Notes under the pieces: model-generated | Database searches by the model: none | What the model was told of the DNA's origin: nothing | The model's input: the letters and a program-made list of their open reading frames with translations, nothing else | NCBI GenBank assembly: GCA_009602735.1 | Contig: WELA01012513.1 | Span: 14,384-78,383 of the forward strand | Reading direction: 5' to 3' | DNA: 64,000 nt | Source of the DNA: Mesotaenium endlicherianum | Taxonomy: Eukaryota; Streptophyta; Zygnematophyceae; Zygnematales; Mesotaeniaceae | Translations under genes and position numbers: made by a program | Part shown: positions 36,261 to 47,595 of the stretch, piece after piece | Layout of the letters: each line of letters starts with the position of its first letter | Position numbering within the stretch: the first letter of the stretch is position 1

Positions 36261-37961
36261 TTAAGGGGTGGTTCCTGGGGCTTCAGGATCAGGGGACGGA
36301 GATCTGGACCTAGATCTGGACAGCCCTCTAGGTCTGTCAGCTGGCCTTCTAAAGAACCCTGTTTGCTCTAAAGTTGGCCCTCGAGGAGAACGGAGGATGG
36401 TGGCCTGCTCTTCAACTATTTGGGTGTTGATTCCCACATAGACAGGCATTCCAGTAGGATGCTGAAATACATTGGCTAGAGGTACATGCCCCTGAGCGGA
36501 GGGGGAGGCTGGCATACCTCTGGCCCACCCGCGTGTCCCTCTTCTGGCACCCCTGTCCTCTGGGGATTTCTGTCTGTGTCTGCTGCCCAGTACAGTCAGA
36601 TCAGCTTCTTCCCCTGCTTGGGCAGGTGGGCTGGGGGAGCGAGCGCGGGGTCCAGTTGTCGCCATAACGGGGATCACATTCCACACACCTGATCGTGGTT
36701 CTTTAGGAAGTGCCACTGCCTCTCGCTGGGTATCCTGAGTACCTGCTGCTGATGCTTCTCCTCTGCCTTGTTCTCCTTCCTCATCCTCCTCATCCTCCTC
36801 CTCGGAGAGAGTAGGGGTCTCGTCCACTAAGTCGTCCTGCTCCCTAGTAGACATGGAGTAGTCTACCGACCTCCCTTTCTTAGGGCGCGCTGGAGGTTGC
36901 TTGGCCTTCAGCCTACTGATATCTATCCGGCCTGCATTCTTTGCCCATTTGACAAAGGCATGCTTTCCCTTAGAGAAGTACTCTCTTCCCCTCCTCCTAT
37001 GTTCCTTGGTCTCTGCATTCATATTGCTCAGGCATCCATTCAGCCTGGGGTCCCAAGGGGCAATGTGAGGTGGTAGGATGAGATAGCCGTCTAGGCCATA
37101 GTGGAAGTCATCCGGTTGGGCTCGGTCACACTCCTGCTTCTTATTTGTGACGGTCATCCACCTCCAGTCTGTTGGCTGCTGGTAGTACTGGGGTCCGTGC
37201 TCAGCCTTCCTCAGTTTACACGGGAACCAGTGGGGAGAGAACATCTGCTGTCCTGCTTCCCTGGCCAAGTACTCCCAGCTCCTTCTCTCAACTTCATTGT
37301 AAGCTGGCAGGAGTGTGAGGTAGAATACCGTATCCTTAAAGCTATCGGGCCGCATGCTCACCATCCGGATGAGTCTCTGATCTCCCACTATTCCCGGTAT
37401 GGGGACCGGCTTGTCCTCTGAATCATCTGCGAGATACCGGGCCTGCTCTGCTGTATAGCCCACCATCTTAGCATAATCTTCGTAAAGGACCACGCCGGTG
37501 TGTGTCTCGATGTACCTGTCCAGTGCTGTAGCTCCTTCCTTCTGTAGCAGTGTTGTCTGTTCCAGCCTGTTGATCTCCTGGGCTGCCAGCAATGCTTCCT
37601 TCAGGTTATCGAAGTTTTGGCCACCCACCACAGTATACCTGTAAGTGGCCAAGCTCTTCTGTCTGTCCGCTTCAATCTTTTTTCTTTTCTCCTCTTCTGC
37701 CGCTGCCGCTTCTTCTTGCTGTTTCTTCTGTCTCTCCTCCTCAGCCTTCCTGAGGTTTTCCGCTTCCTGATCCTTCTTCCTCTGTGCCTCTTCTGCCGCC
37801 TCTTGTTGTTTGCGGACCCTTTCTTGTTCTCTCCTGGTGAGGGACGTCGCCGCCAGCTCCTTCTGGTATTGCTCCATTGTCCTCCTGGCTTCTTCTGCCT
37901 TGCGCTTTCTGTCCTCCTTTTGTGTGGTGGGCGCCATCCTGCACATGTAACCAGGGCACAA
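36261..37961 (-). CDS. Family B accessory protein (B1 copy), function unknown
   Basis: An open frame of 566 codons between the chromodomain end of pol and the 3' LTR, in the same direction as pol. The N-terminal 120 residues are a highly charged Glu/Lys/Arg/Gln helix, probably a coiled coil (REQERVRKQQEAAEEAQ). The middle, about 125-370, is a compact-looking Trp/Tyr-rich region with no match I recognise (for example TYRYTVVGGQNFDNLKEAL and HWFPCKLRKAEHGPQYY). The C-terminal third is acidic, then Pro/Ser/Arg-rich, ending in RS repeats. There is no signal peptide, transmembrane segment or zinc motif, so it is not an envelope protein. The B2 copy has the same frame with few differences, so coding constraint is likely. 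A first Met at codon 1 or 9 is possible. Confidence 0.75.
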   Translation of the reverse strand: MCPGYMCRMAPTTQKEDRKRKAEEARRTMEQYQKELAATSLTRREQERVRKQQEAAEEAQRKKDQEAENLRKAEEERQKKQQEEAAAAEEEKRKKIEADRQKSLATYRYTVVGGQNFDNLKEALLAAQEINRLEQTTLLQKEGATALDRYIETHTGVVLYEDYAKMVGYTAEQARYLADDSEDKPVPIPGIVGDQRLIRMVSMRPDSFKDTVFYLTLLPAYNEVERRSWEYLAREAGQQMFSPHWFPCKLRKAEHGPQYYQQPTDWRWMTVTNKKQECDRAQPDDFHYGLDGYLILPPHIAPWDPRLNGCLSNMNAETKEHRRRGREYFSKGKHAFVKWAKNAGRIDISRLKAKQPPARPKKGRSVDYSMSTREQDDLVDETPTLSEEEDEEDEEGEQGRGEASAAGTQDTQREAVALPKEPRSGVWNVIPVMATTGPRARSPSPPAQAGEEADLTVLGSRHRQKSPEDRGARRGTRGWARGMPASPSAQGHVPLANVFQHPTGMPVYVGINTQIVEEQATILRSPRGPTLEQTGFFRRPADRPRGLSRSRSRSPSPDPEAPGTTP

Positions 37962-38204
37962 GTTAGTAGGATATGGACCTTTGTCATAGGGATTGCAGGA
38001 AGTATGTTAGTATTTAGTATAGTGGCTTCGCTGCTGTTTACCTTACAGGATGATTGCTAAAAGTTGACGTAGTTGCGATGCGCTACACATAAACGTATGA
38101 GTGTGTTTTTATCGCTCTCGCTCACTAACTGTCATATATTTTCCCCTCCAACTTAAATGGAGACAGGACCGCCTGTCACCTTCCCGTGTCAACTGAAATG
38201 ACAG

Positions 38205-41200
38205 TTATGGAGGGACTCCAGCGGCCCGAAGGTGGAACCGTGTCAACGCCCCTTTGGCATTGGTCAAGTGGTCCTTAAACTCCCAAGTGTCCCCAGAGGC
38301 ATCGTAACCCTTCCATCGAATGAGGTATTTCATGACATATTTAGACGATCGACGGACCGAGCGAGCGTCTAAAATCTCATCGACCTCATATTCCTCAGGG
38401 TCGCCGTCCCGAACAGCGGGGACCGGTCCCGGTTGGACAGGGAACCGACCTGTGAACAGTGTATCACCTTTGATGTATGGTTCCAGGAAGGAGACATTAA
38501 AGACCGGGTGCCCCTTGTATTCAGCTGACATGTTCAGTTTGTAAGCATTCTGACCGACACGACGGACCACCGAATATGGACCGACACAGACAGGGCCAAG
38601 CTTTTTTCTGACCACACCAGGGAGATACAGGTGCTGAGAATGCAGTTTGACTAAGTCCCCCTTGGAAAATGTCAGTTCCCGACGGTGTTGATTAGCGTAT
38701 TTTTGTTGGTTTTCTTGGGCCGTGTGCAAGTTTCGTTGGACTTCTGACAGGGTGTCAGCAAACTCCTGAGTTAACTGGAGGGAGACCGGGTTGTCAATCC
38801 CTTCAGGGTGAGTTAAAGATTCCCCTAGCACATCTAGAGGAGACTTAGGGACTCTACCCAGGCTGAGTTCAAAAGGAGTTTTGCCCGTTGACGCGTGCAC
38901 CGCACTGTTGACCGCAAACTGAATTTGAGGCAACAGGTCATCCCAATTATCTTGTTTTTGGTTAATATATGCTCTCAGCACCTCTTGCAGAACTCGGTTA
39001 GTTCTTTCAGTCTGCCCATCAGTCTGAGGGTGGTTTGCTGTGCTGAGTAGCTGTTTGACTCCCATTAACCCCATTAAAGCTCTCCAGAACTTAGAGGTGA
39101 ATTTTGAGTCTCTGTCTGAGATGATATTAGAAGGGAGCCCATGTTGGCATACTACATGATTGTAAAAGAGTCTCGCTGTTTCGAGTGCAGTCACTTTGAC
39201 AGTTGTGGGGATAAAAATGACCATTTTTGTCAGTTTATCCACGACTACCAGGATGGAATCATGCCCGTTGGCAGTTCTTGGTAGTGAGACCACCCAGTCC
39301 ATGGATATAGTTTCCCAGCGCCTAGCTGGGATGGGTAGCGATTGCAAGAGACCTCCGGGTGGTGTGTGCCGAGACTTATTTCTCTGACACTGGTCACAGG
39401 ACTTGACATATTTCAAGACCTCCCGGGGTAACCCCTCCCAATGATAATGTTTTGCCAGTTTGCCAACAGTTTTGGCCTGCCCCAAATGTCCACCCAGGAG
39501 ACTGTCATGAGCTTGACTCAGTAAGAGAGACCTTATTTCCAAATTATTAGGAATGACCAGCTTCAGCCTGCCTGAAGTGGTTTCAGTCACCCAGACCCCT
39601 CCCTTGAGCTTATACCCGAGTGCAGTAGCACGACACACTCCAGTAGTGGGGCTGGGCTCAAATGTTGGGTCAGAAAGGTAGGCTTTCCTAAGTTGTTCAA
39701 GGAAGGACTTTTTCACCTTTAGTGAAGTGAGTGCACACAGGACTTTATCTACAGCATGCTGACTAAAGTTCCTTTCTTGCAAGTCAGGTCTTCTAGAGAG
39801 TGCATCAGCAGGATTCAACTTCCCTGGTTTGTAGTCGATCTGGACTTGGAACTGCTCCAGCATCTGGCTCCAGCGGTTCTCCCTCCTCGACAGCTTGGAC
39901 TTCTTCTGAAAGTGGGTCAGAGCTAGATGATCTGTAATCACCTTAAAAGCTTTACCATGTAAGTATGCTCTCCACTGTTTGAGTACATGAATGATAGCTA
40001 GCAGCTCTTTATCATGCACTGAGTAATTAATCTCCGCTGGATTAAATTTCATAGACTCATACAACACAGGATGCCACTCCTGCCGTACCTTACCATCCTT
40101 TGTGGTTTTGTCAGCAGGCTGCAACAAAATAGCACCCATGGCAAAATCAGAGGCATCAGTAACCACCTGCACCGGTTTGCTGGGGTCATACACGGCTAGC
40201 ACTGGGGCAGAACAAAGGGCATCTTTAAGGGTCTGGAAGGCAGCCTGCTGCTCTTCCCCCCACACATACCCGATGTCTTTCTTAGTAAGGTCAGTCAGTT
40301 TACTGGCCTTTGTGGAATAATTCTCAATAAATCTCCTATAGTAGTTAGCCAACCCGAGGAAGGATCTAACTTCAGAGACAGACTGTGGTACTGGCCAGTC
40401 CCTTATGGTCTGGACCTTCTTAGGATCCGCACTAATGCCCTCCTTACTGACAACGTGGCCTAAGAATTCAATACTTTCCTTAAAGAAATCACACTTGCTC
40501 ATTTTAGCATACAAGTGATTTTTCCGCAGAGTGTCCAGAACTTTCTTTAAGTGTTCAGTGTGCTGAGCTTCATCTTTAGAGAAAATTAAAATATCATCCA
40601 GGAAAACTTGCACAAACTTATCCAAATAAGGTCTGAAAATGTCATTCATAGCACCCATAAAGGTAGCAGGAGCATTAGTCAGTCCAAATGGCATCACGTT
40701 GAACTCATAGTGTCCATAACGTGTGCGGAAAGCAGTCTTGTGTTCATCCCCCTCAGCAATTCTGATTTGATGATAACCACTCTTGAGATCTATCTTACTG
40801 AACACCTTAGCGCCAGACAGGGTATCAAGCAAGTCCTCGATTCTGGGTAAAGCATACTTGTTCTTTACTGTAATTCTGTTCAGGGCTCTGTAATCCACAC
40901 ACATCCGCATACTGCCATCCTTTTTCTTAACAAATAGGATAGGTGCGCCGTAAGGTGATTTACTGGGAGAAATATAACCATTTTCCTCAAGCTCTGCAAT
41001 CTGTGTTTTCAACTCCTCGCTCTCCACATAAGACAAGCCATACGTGCGTTGCCAAGGTGGCTGACTCCCAGGTAATAGATCAATCCTATGATCTACTTCC
41101 CTCTTAGGGGGTAGTCCTGGAGGCATATTAAATACATCCGTGTACTGAGCAACAATTTTTGCAGCAGTAGGGTGCTCCGGAGGGCTTACCTTTTTCTCAA

Positions 41201-41921
41201 CCACTTCTTCAGGTTGAGGAGGTACCTCTCTTAGCAGCAGACAGAACATTCTGTCTTCCTTCTGGTTCCAGCTTTTGACGAACTCCATTGCATTCAGCAA
41301 CTTGCATCCTTCTGGAAGCCTCTTCTTTTCCTTCATTTGCCATCCACACAGGACAAGAGGAAGAGCACTGGTGGGTGCCAAGTCAGTCTGCCCATCACTG
41401 GCTCCTCTCACTTTAACTGTACCTCTGCTCCAACACACTTCAGCTTGATGTCTATTAAGCCAGGACCTGCCTAGCACGAGATCATAAAAGCCAGTGTTGA
41501 GTACCTCAAATGTAAGCGTTTCAGTTAGAACTGCAATGCCAGAACCTAACTGGACCTCAATAGGCTTGGTTATAACTCCTCCCGGGATACTTGAGGCATC
41601 TCCAAGGAATATTTTTCTATTCCCTTGGGTGACAGTAGGCAGCCTTAGCCGCTTAACTAAGTCCTTGTGGATAAAAGTATGTGACGCCCCTCCGTCAACA
41701 AATGCCCTCACCTTCCTACCTGCAATCATGCAATGCAGTAGGATAGGGGGGACTGTCTTTTCCTGACTTTCGCATTGTTCTCCTGACGTAGCAAAGAAAT
41801 GTTGGACATCAGGTGGAACAAGAGCATCCAGAGTGTGCACTCTCTGGACGTCTATATTGCTGATGGTCTCCTTTATCTGGTTGTCAGGCATGCATAGTGA
41901 ATCCAGTTCAGCAGGACCCAT
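38205..41921 (-). CDS. Family B pol polyprotein (B1 copy)
   Basis: Open frame of 1,238 codons. Protease: [11 protein letters not shown] with DGGAS at about 76-80. Reverse transcriptase: [29 protein letters not shown] and the catalytic FLDD at about 440-443. RNase [10 protein letters not shown] at about 588. Integrase: an HHCC finger about 804-845 (CDQCQRN), then D875 in MDWVV, ISDRD at 934-938 and QTDGQTE with Glu about 972. C-terminus: a chromodomain ([28 protein letters not shown]). Gene order and chromodomain place it among chromoviruses of Ty3/gypsy. The Asp-Gly-Gly-Ala form of the protease site differs from the common DSGA. Described as a fossil; no statement is made on activity. Confidence 0.93.
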   Translation of the reverse strand: MGPAELDSLCMPDNQIKETISNIDVQRVHTLDALVPPDVQHFFATSGEQCESQEKTVPPILLHCMIAGRKVRAFVDGGASHTFIHKDLVKRLRLPTVTQGNRKIFLGDASSIPGGVITKPIEVQLGSGIAVLTETLTFEVLNTGFYDLVLGRSWLNRHQAEVCWSRGTVKVRGASDGQTDLAPTSALPLVLCGWQMKEKKRLPEGCKLLNAMEFVKSWNQKEDRMFCLLLREVPPQPEEVVEKKVSPPEHPTAAKIVAQYTDVFNMPPGLPPKREVDHRIDLLPGSQPPWQRTYGLSYVESEELKTQIAELEENGYISPSKSPYGAPILFVKKKDGSMRMCVDYRALNRITVKNKYALPRIEDLLDTLSGAKVFSKIDLKSGYHQIRIAEGDEHKTAFRTRYGHYEFNVMPFGLTNAPATFMGAMNDIFRPYLDKFVQVFLDDILIFSKDEAQHTEHLKKVLDTLRKNHLYAKMSKCDFFKESIEFLGHVVSKEGISADPKKVQTIRDWPVPQSVSEVRSFLGLANYYRRFIENYSTKASKLTDLTKKDIGYVWGEEQQAAFQTLKDALCSAPVLAVYDPSKPVQVVTDASDFAMGAILLQPADKTTKDGKVRQEWHPVLYESMKFNPAEINYSVHDKELLAIIHVLKQWRAYLHGKAFKVITDHLALTHFQKKSKLSRRENRWSQMLEQFQVQIDYKPGKLNPADALSRRPDLQERNFSQHAVDKVLCALTSLKVKKSFLEQLRKAYLSDPTFEPSPTTGVCRATALGYKLKGGVWVTETTSGRLKLVIPNNLEIRSLLLSQAHDSLLGGHLGQAKTVGKLAKHYHWEGLPREVLKYVKSCDQCQRNKSRHTPPGGLLQSLPIPARRWETISMDWVVSLPRTANGHDSILVVVDKLTKMVIFIPTTVKVTALETARLFYNHVVCQHGLPSNIISDRDSKFTSKFWRALMGLMGVKQLLSTANHPQTDGQTERTNRVLQEVLRAYINQKQDNWDDLLPQIQFAVNSAVHASTGKTPFELSLGRVPKSPLDVLGESLTHPEGIDNPVSLQLTQEFADTLSEVQRNLHTAQENQQKYANQHRRELTFSKGDLVKLHSQHLYLPGVVRKKLGPVCVGPYSVVRRVGQNAYKLNMSAEYKGHPVFNVSFLEPYIKGDTLFTGRFPVQPGPVPAVRDGDPEEYEVDEILDARSVRRSSKYVMKYLIRWKGYDASGDTWEFKDHLTNAKGALTRFHLRAAGVPP

Positions 41922-41989
41922 AATACCTGCTACGAGGGCAGCTAGTGACGACTCACTATCTCTAGCATCCTCACAGTCAGTAGACTGGA

Positions 41990-43426
41990 TTACTGACTGT
42001 TGCTGTCTTTTAAAGGCTGGTCTTTTCTCTCGACCTTAGGCAGGTGCTTGACCGGACACTGTTCTCTGTAGTGGCCTTTCTGCTGACAATGGTAGCAAGT
42101 AGATTTTGCTGAGGCTGGTCTCGGCTTAGTCCTACCACCACCCCTTCCATAGCCACCTCGAGAGGGACCACCTCTACCTCTAGACTGAATAGCATTGTAC
42201 TCATACTCATATTCATCACCCTGATTATCCTCAGCCTGGTCTCCTTCAACTGCATTGTAGGAACCGTGGGGCTTTTTGACAATCTTAGACACCAAAGCGT
42301 TACTCTGGCGCTTGTGATTGAACTGCTGCTGATCCCAGGCGTCAGCATCCTGGATCAAGTCAGCCAGTTTCTCATACTTTTTCTCAGCAAAATGACCAGA
42401 GACCTCGGATTTCAAGCCATACCTGAAGTATGCTATCCTATACCGTTCTGGCAAATCAGGCTGCTTCATCATGTTCTCTTGGAACTTTTGAGCAAACTCA
42501 GCAACTGAAGTGGTCTGCTTCAGTGTCAGGGAGATCATCGCATAGATAGCTTTCTCCTGCTGGTTGATGACATCAAACTTCTCATGCAACTTCTCGACAA
42601 ACTCTACCCACGTAGGGTCACCGAGTTGCCGAGCCTTACGCTCTTCCTTCCAGTAAAGCCACCAGTCTGCGGCACTGCCTTTCAGTAGCGCACCGGTGTG
42701 CCTGACCTTCTCGTAATCTTGCAGTTCTGGGTAGTTCTCCAGCCACTGCTCAACATCCGCGAGAAACTTGATCAGGTAATATTTTCTGTTTCCCTCAGGA
42801 TCATAGTCCTGGGGAGGTTTCGGCTTGGGCTTACTAGGCCCTCGGCCACCACCACTAGTGGTGTGAGACCCCAGTTGGTCTCTGTCCCGGAGTAGGGACA
42901 TTATGATTCTTTTGTCCTCCTGCTGGGACTGATACATGGTCGCCATTTGCGACTGCATCTGAACGAACAATGCTCCCAAGTCTACATTTTGGGGTGGTAG
43001 ATTAGCAAATGCAGCAGCAGCATTGGCATCTACTCGCTGAGTAGTGTCCTCAGCAATCCCTCTTGCTCCTGCAGCAGCAATTCCTGCCGCATTCAGCCGG
43101 TCACGTATTTGACCTAGGGGTACATTGAGTTGTACGGCAGGAGGTGGGTTCAGAACATTGGCCCTTGATGCCATAAGTTCTTCAACAGTGCGCTCGTCAG
43201 CTGGCTGTCCTTCCCTCCTTTGTATATCTTCAGCGGCCTTTGCTACTTGTTCAGCTTCTAGTCTGGCTATCTCCTCCTCAGCTTGCTGGGCTGCGACTGA
43301 GGCAATAGCAGCTGCCTCATCTGCAGCCTCCCTAGCTGCAGTATCCGCTACTGCTTCCGAATAGGTACGGTTTCCCGCTACATGGCTTTCCGCCTGGTTT
43401 TCGACATTCTCATTATCCTGGTTCAT
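41990..43426 (-). CDS. Family B gag (B1 copy)
   Basis: Open frame of 478 codons. The N-terminal third is Ala/Glu-rich and helical ([16 protein letters not shown]). The centre has a capsid-like block ([52 protein letters not shown]), matching the Ty3/gypsy gag capsid pattern. An Arg/Gly-rich stretch precedes one CCHC zinc knuckle, [14 protein letters not shown], at about 444-457. The frame ends 68 bases before the first Met of pol, which is in another frame. Confidence 0.92.
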   Translation of the reverse strand: MNQDNENVENQAESHVAGNRTYSEAVADTAAREAADEAAAIASVAAQQAEEEIARLEAEQVAKAAEDIQRREGQPADERTVEELMASRANVLNPPPAVQLNVPLGQIRDRLNAAGIAAAGARGIAEDTTQRVDANAAAAFANLPPQNVDLGALFVQMQSQMATMYQSQQEDKRIIMSLLRDRDQLGSHTTSGGGRGPSKPKPKPPQDYDPEGNRKYYLIKFLADVEQWLENYPELQDYEKVRHTGALLKGSAADWWLYWKEERKARQLGDPTWVEFVEKLHEKFDVINQQEKAIYAMISLTLKQTTSVAEFAQKFQENMMKQPDLPERYRIAYFRYGLKSEVSGHFAEKKYEKLADLIQDADAWDQQQFNHKRQSNALVSKIVKKPHGSYNAVEGDQAEDNQGDEYEYEYNAIQSRGRGGPSRGGYGRGGGRTKPRPASAKSTCYHCQQKGHYREQCPVKHLPKVERKDQPLKDSNSQ

Positions 43427-43446
43427 TGCTAGTTTGATTCATTACA

Positions 43447-43451
43447 GCGTG
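43447..43451 (+). repeat. Target site duplication of element B1, right copy (GCGTG)
   Basis: Second copy of the five-base duplication directly after the right end of B1. Confidence 0.88.
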
Positions 43452-44287
43452 TTAGCAAACAATTTCCGCCGATCTCGAGCAGCGGCTAAAGCCAACTTCG
43501 CGTTTTTGTGCACCTCTTGAAGAGAATGAACAAATAGGCGTGCACTTGGCACTCTCATGGTTGACATCCCCGTCTGACCTTGAACGACGTGTGTCAGGGG
43601 AGTGTGCGGATGTCGCCCATAGTTAAGAAAAAATGGAGTTTCCTTAACATGTTTTTGATAAGCATTATTGACTGCGAACTCTGCAACTGAAAGGAAGATG
43701 TCCCAGTTGTCTTGGCGAGGAATCACATAATGCCTAAGGAATTGTTGCAGAACGTGGTTCAAGCGCTCTGTCTGACCATCGGTCTGAGGATGGAAGCTAG
43801 TTGACATCTTAAGGTTCGTGCCGAAATGCGAGCAAACTTCCTGCCAGAAGTGGCTCGTAAATCTAGTGTCACGATCACTTATGATTTCTTTCGACATGCC
43901 ATGCAACTTGAACTCATGATCCACGAACAGACGCGCGGTCTCGACTGCATCAAGTGATGGTTTAGAGGCCACAAAGTGCACCATCTTAGTGAAACGATCC
44001 ACGACCGTTAACACCCCATTGTGTCCTCTATCGGTGGTAGGCAATTCCACGACAAAGTCGAGGCTTATGCTTTTCCAAGGAGCACATGCAAGTTCCAGTG
44101 ATTGCAACTTTCCAACGGGCAACGTATTGCTCGGCTTATTCCTCTGACATGTTGCGCAATTGACGATGTACTCGACAACATTAACCATAAGGGACGGCCA
44201 AATGTACCCTCGGCGCAAAGTGTGTGTGGTTTTGGTAATTCCATGGTGACTTGAGTAAGGAGAGTCATGCGCTTCTTGTAGTAGCAC
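43452..44287 (-). pseudogene. Element A integrase region
   Basis: Minus-strand frame with an HHCC finger end (CATCQRNKPSN), SLDFVVELPTTDRGHNG around the first Asp, EIISDRDTRFTS around the second and [12 protein letters not shown] around the Glu of the D,D-35-E site. This is a Ty3/gypsy integrase. It is distinct in sequence from the family B integrase, so A and B are different families. Confidence 0.9.
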
Positions 44288-44661
44288 ATGTCTTACTCGG
44301 CTTTCTGGGACAGCAATGCGCCCATTGTGCCACCAAAAATCGTCCTCAAACGAATAGCTTGAGTGTTATTTCCTTTTATCCATACTGTCCATCGTTACGG
44401 CTACACCATTCAAGCCAGTACCCTGGAGACCTAGGAAAAACGGATCTATGAGATAGCACTCGCGAAATAGTTGATGCAGGTCAAGTACTTGGGAGTTGTG
44501 CATGCTATCCAAATCGGGTTGGCCCGCGTCACCAGGCCGGGCAACGCCAGTCGTCTGGGGGGGTACAGAAGAATCAAGGGTGGCCGCCCTCGAAGCCTGA
44601 CCATTTTGTTCTTGCAAACCAGCAACAGTCCCCAACATCAAGTGGTGATGGGGAATTTGAT

Positions 44662-45968
44662 TCAAAGGGTCAGCAACATTGATACGATCAGGGCGATACG
44701 CCAGTTAAAGTAGAATCGTTGCAAGAACTCAGACCATCTCGTCTGGCGCCTCGATAACGTTGGCTGAATTTGAAAGAAGGTATTTGGGCAGTGGTTCGTA
44801 ACCACTGTGAAACCCTTGCAGCCTTCCAAATAACATCGCCAAGTTTTCAAAGTGTATATGATTGCCCAGAGCTCCTGCTCTGTCGTTGAGTAATTTTGTT
44901 CGGCAGGTGTCAGCTTACGACTCTAAAAACTGATAGTCTTGCCTGCTTGCAGCAGTACAGCCCCTATTCCAACACCGGACGCATCGGCAACTACCCCGTA
45001 AGGCAAGTCGGGATCGGCTAGTGAAAGAAGTGGCGCATTAGTGAGTACATACTTAATGCGCTCAAACGCATGTTGCGTATTCTCATCCCAAATGAACAGC
45101 TTATCTTTCCTTGTCAGAGCAATGAGCGTCGCGGCCATCACTGAATAACCTTGCATAAACTTACAAAAGTAGTAAGCAAACCCAAGGAATGAACGTACAG
45201 TATGTACATCTTTTGGGACAGGTCAGTCAGCGACGCACACAATCTTGGCTGGGTCAGGGCGCACCCCTTTCGAACCCACTATATGTCCCAGGTACAAAAG
45301 TTCATCCTTTAGGAAGGAACGTTTCTTGAGCTTAACGTACAGCTGTTGCTCACGAAGGATTTGCAACACCAATTCGAGGTGCTTGTAATGCTCGTCCCTG
45401 TTCTTTGAATAGACGAGGATATTGTCGAGGTAAACCTGGACGAATTTCCCCAATAAGGTCTAAACAAATCCTTCATCGTACTTTGGAACGTCGCTGGTGC
45501 ATTGGTAAGTCCAAAACTTAGGACTTTGTATTGGAAGTGCCCAATAGGCGTACGAAGCGCTGTTTTGGGGACATCCTTTGGTGTGATTTGAATTTGATGA
45601 TAGCCTTGGGCTAAATCAAGCGAGGAGAACACGCATGCCCCCTGCAACGAATCAAACAAATGATCAATGCGAGGCAACGAGTTGCGGTTCTTGACCGTTA
45701 TGTTGTTCTACACACGATAATCAATGCACATTCTAAGCGTCCCATCTTTCTTTCGAGCAAATAGGATGGGGGCGTCGAATGGAGAAGAGCTCGACTCAAT
45801 CCATCCTTTCGCTAGCAAGTTGCTAATTTGGTCATTCATTTCGTTCATCTCCAATGGGCTTAGGCGATAAATTGGTCGCCAAGTCGGTTGAGAATCGGGA
45901 ATGAGAGGGATTGTGTGTCCAATACCCCTGTCAGGCGGAAGCTCGGCTGGTATTGCACTTGGAAACAC
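44662..45968 (-). pseudogene. Element A reverse transcriptase and RNase H region
   Basis: Several adjacent minus-strand segments show Ty3/gypsy reverse transcriptase motifs ([22 protein letters not shown], a YLDN-type catalytic block near 45430) and RNase H motifs (VADASGVGIGAVLLQAG; TRWSEFLQRF). The region is broken in several places and should be read as a decayed pol. Confidence 0.85.
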
Positions 45969-46564
45969 TGACTTATACTTTGCAAAAGAGCATAAAGTTC
46001 ATCTGTGAGTGTCTTCTCATGACCAATAACTTCCAACATTGGCTCTTGCGTAAAGAGAGTAGTGGAAGTTGCTGGAGAATCGGGTCTTAGTAATCCATAG
46101 AAAACATTTTGACCGTGCTTTGCCAAACGTCGAGCTTGCTTTATGGACAATAGAAGAGTCTTCGAAGGACTTTCCAAGGCCATATCGGGCTTAAGGGACT
46201 GAAGAGTGATCTTTCTGGTCCCTTTGCGTACAATGCATGTCTTTTGACCAAAGTCAAGCAATGCACTTGTTTGCGTAAGCCAATCGTTACCCAAAACTGC
46301 GTCGATTCCATGTGGCAATTCACTGACGTAGAATTGTACACGCCCATGAAAGGACTGCACGCTGAGAGGTAATTTGATCGTTCCAAAAATACAAGCTAAC
46401 GAGCCATCGCCGAGGCGAAGGGTCTCGTCCTTGAGTATTGGAAGCAACTTCATCCCTTGTGCAAAACGTGCACTAATGAAGCTCACTGATGCGCCTGAAT
46501 CAATGACTGTAAAGCATGATTTGCCTGAAACTTTCGTTTCAAATGTCATACTTAACCCCAAAGA
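45969..46564 (-). pseudogene. Element A protease region
   Basis: Minus-strand segment with CFTVIDSGASVSFISARF, the DSGA active site of retropepsins, then GIDAVLGNDWL, the conserved late protease block. It precedes reverse transcriptase as usual in Ty3/gypsy. The B2 insertion lies directly upstream of it in element sense. Confidence 0.85.
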
Positions 46565-46569
46565 AGCAT
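46565..46569 (+). repeat. Target site duplication of element B2, left copy (AGCAT)
   Basis: AGCAT lies directly before the TG of B2 and again at 55408-55412 after its CA end. Confidence 0.92.
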
Positions 46570-47154
46570 TGTAATGAATCAGTATATTAGTGGATATAAT
46601 ATTCATTTAAATATAATAGTTAATTAAGTTCAGCCTGCTAAATTTTAGTTAATGGTCAGTCTGCTGGACTTTACACAATTATCAGTTTAATGACTCAACC
46701 GGAAGCAGCAGGCTGAAGTCCATATAAGTCAGCTTGCTGACCCATTCTTTGACAGCCAGCTGACTTCCGTACTCGGTAGCAGCGAACTGCCTTGACTTAC
46801 ACCTAAGTACGATATGCTAGATGAATGGCCAGATGACATCCCTATGATGGATGGCTATTCGGGATGATGGGAGATGGCGGTGGATTTGGTTAACCGAGGT
46901 CCTACCAACGTGGTTAACTCCCGGGTAGGCGGTGCCATCGCACTGACCGTTGAACAGTAAACTCATTCCATGTACATATGCTAGGCATTGCTCTCGAGTT
47001 CGGCATTCGGAAACGAGGCCAACTCTCCTGTACAGCTTACTGAGAGAGATCCGAATCCAAGGCGAGAAGCCATTGATACGCACTGTTTTCTAACCTTGCT
47101 TATGTATGAGTTTACTGATTTGCATTATTGATGCTAGTTTACTCGCATTTGACT
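46570..47154 (+). repeat. 5' LTR of B2 (visible part)
   Basis: Starts TGTAATGAATC and matches the 3' LTR until the assembly gap hides its end. The palindrome cluster seen in B1 is present at about 46630-46770. A TATA-like ATATAAG at 46722-46728 could be the LTR promoter core. Confidence 0.9.
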
Positions 47155-47595
47155 NNNNNNNNNNNNNNNNNNNNNNNNNNNNNNNNNNNNNNNNNNNNNN
47201 NNNNNNNNNNNNNNNNNNNNNNNNNNNNNNNNNNNNNNNNNNNNNNNNNNNNNNNNNNNNNNNNNNNNNNNNNNNNNNNNNNNNNNNNNNNNNNNNNNNN
47301 NNNNNNNNNNNNNNNNNNNNNNNNNNNNNNNNNNNNNNNNNNNNNNNNNNNNNNNNNNNNNNNNNNNNNNNNNNNNNNNNNNNNNNNNNNNNNNNNNNNN
47401 NNNNNNNNNNNNNNNNNNNNNNNNNNNNNNNNNNNNNNNNNNNNNNNNNNNNNNNNNNNNNNNNNNNNNNNNNNNNNNNNNNNNNNNNNNNNNNNNNNNN
47501 NNNNNNNNNNNNNNNNNNNNNNNNNNNNNNNNNNNNNNNNNNNNNNNNNNNNNNNNNNNNNNNNNNNNNNNNNNNNNNNNNNNNNNNNNNNNNNN
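47155..47595. other. Assembly gap (441 N) in B2
   Basis: The gap hides the end of the 5' LTR, the primer-binding site, the leader and the start of gag of B2. Unlike the other two gaps it is not bordered by G/C homopolymers; the cause is more likely repeat collapse, since near-identical DNA lies in B1 and in the other LTR. Confidence 0.95.

Larger units (their letters stand above)
35427..43446 (-). mobile_element. Element B1: Ty3/gypsy chromovirus, minus strand (fossil)
   Basis: Inserted in element A between its integrase and chromodomain, with a GCGTG duplication. A full LTR of 721 bp stands at the left (3') end; the right end shows only a short terminal remnant of the LTR. Parts in order on the minus strand: gag 43426-41990, pol 41921-38205 (protease, reverse transcriptase, RNase H, integrase, chromodomain), an accessory frame 37961-36261, a purine-rich tract and the 3' LTR. 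The coding frames look whole. Gag and pol are separate frames, so pol expression needs recoding or another device; which one the family uses is not visible. Near-identity to B2 implies a fairly young family. Confidence 0.92.

Noticed and set aside
36261-37961. Family B accessory frame as an envelope gene
   Set aside because: No signal peptide, membrane segment or envelope motif; composition is charged and RS-rich.
40608-40850. Short plus-strand frames opposite family B pol
   Set aside because: They are shadows of the long pol frame on the other strand.
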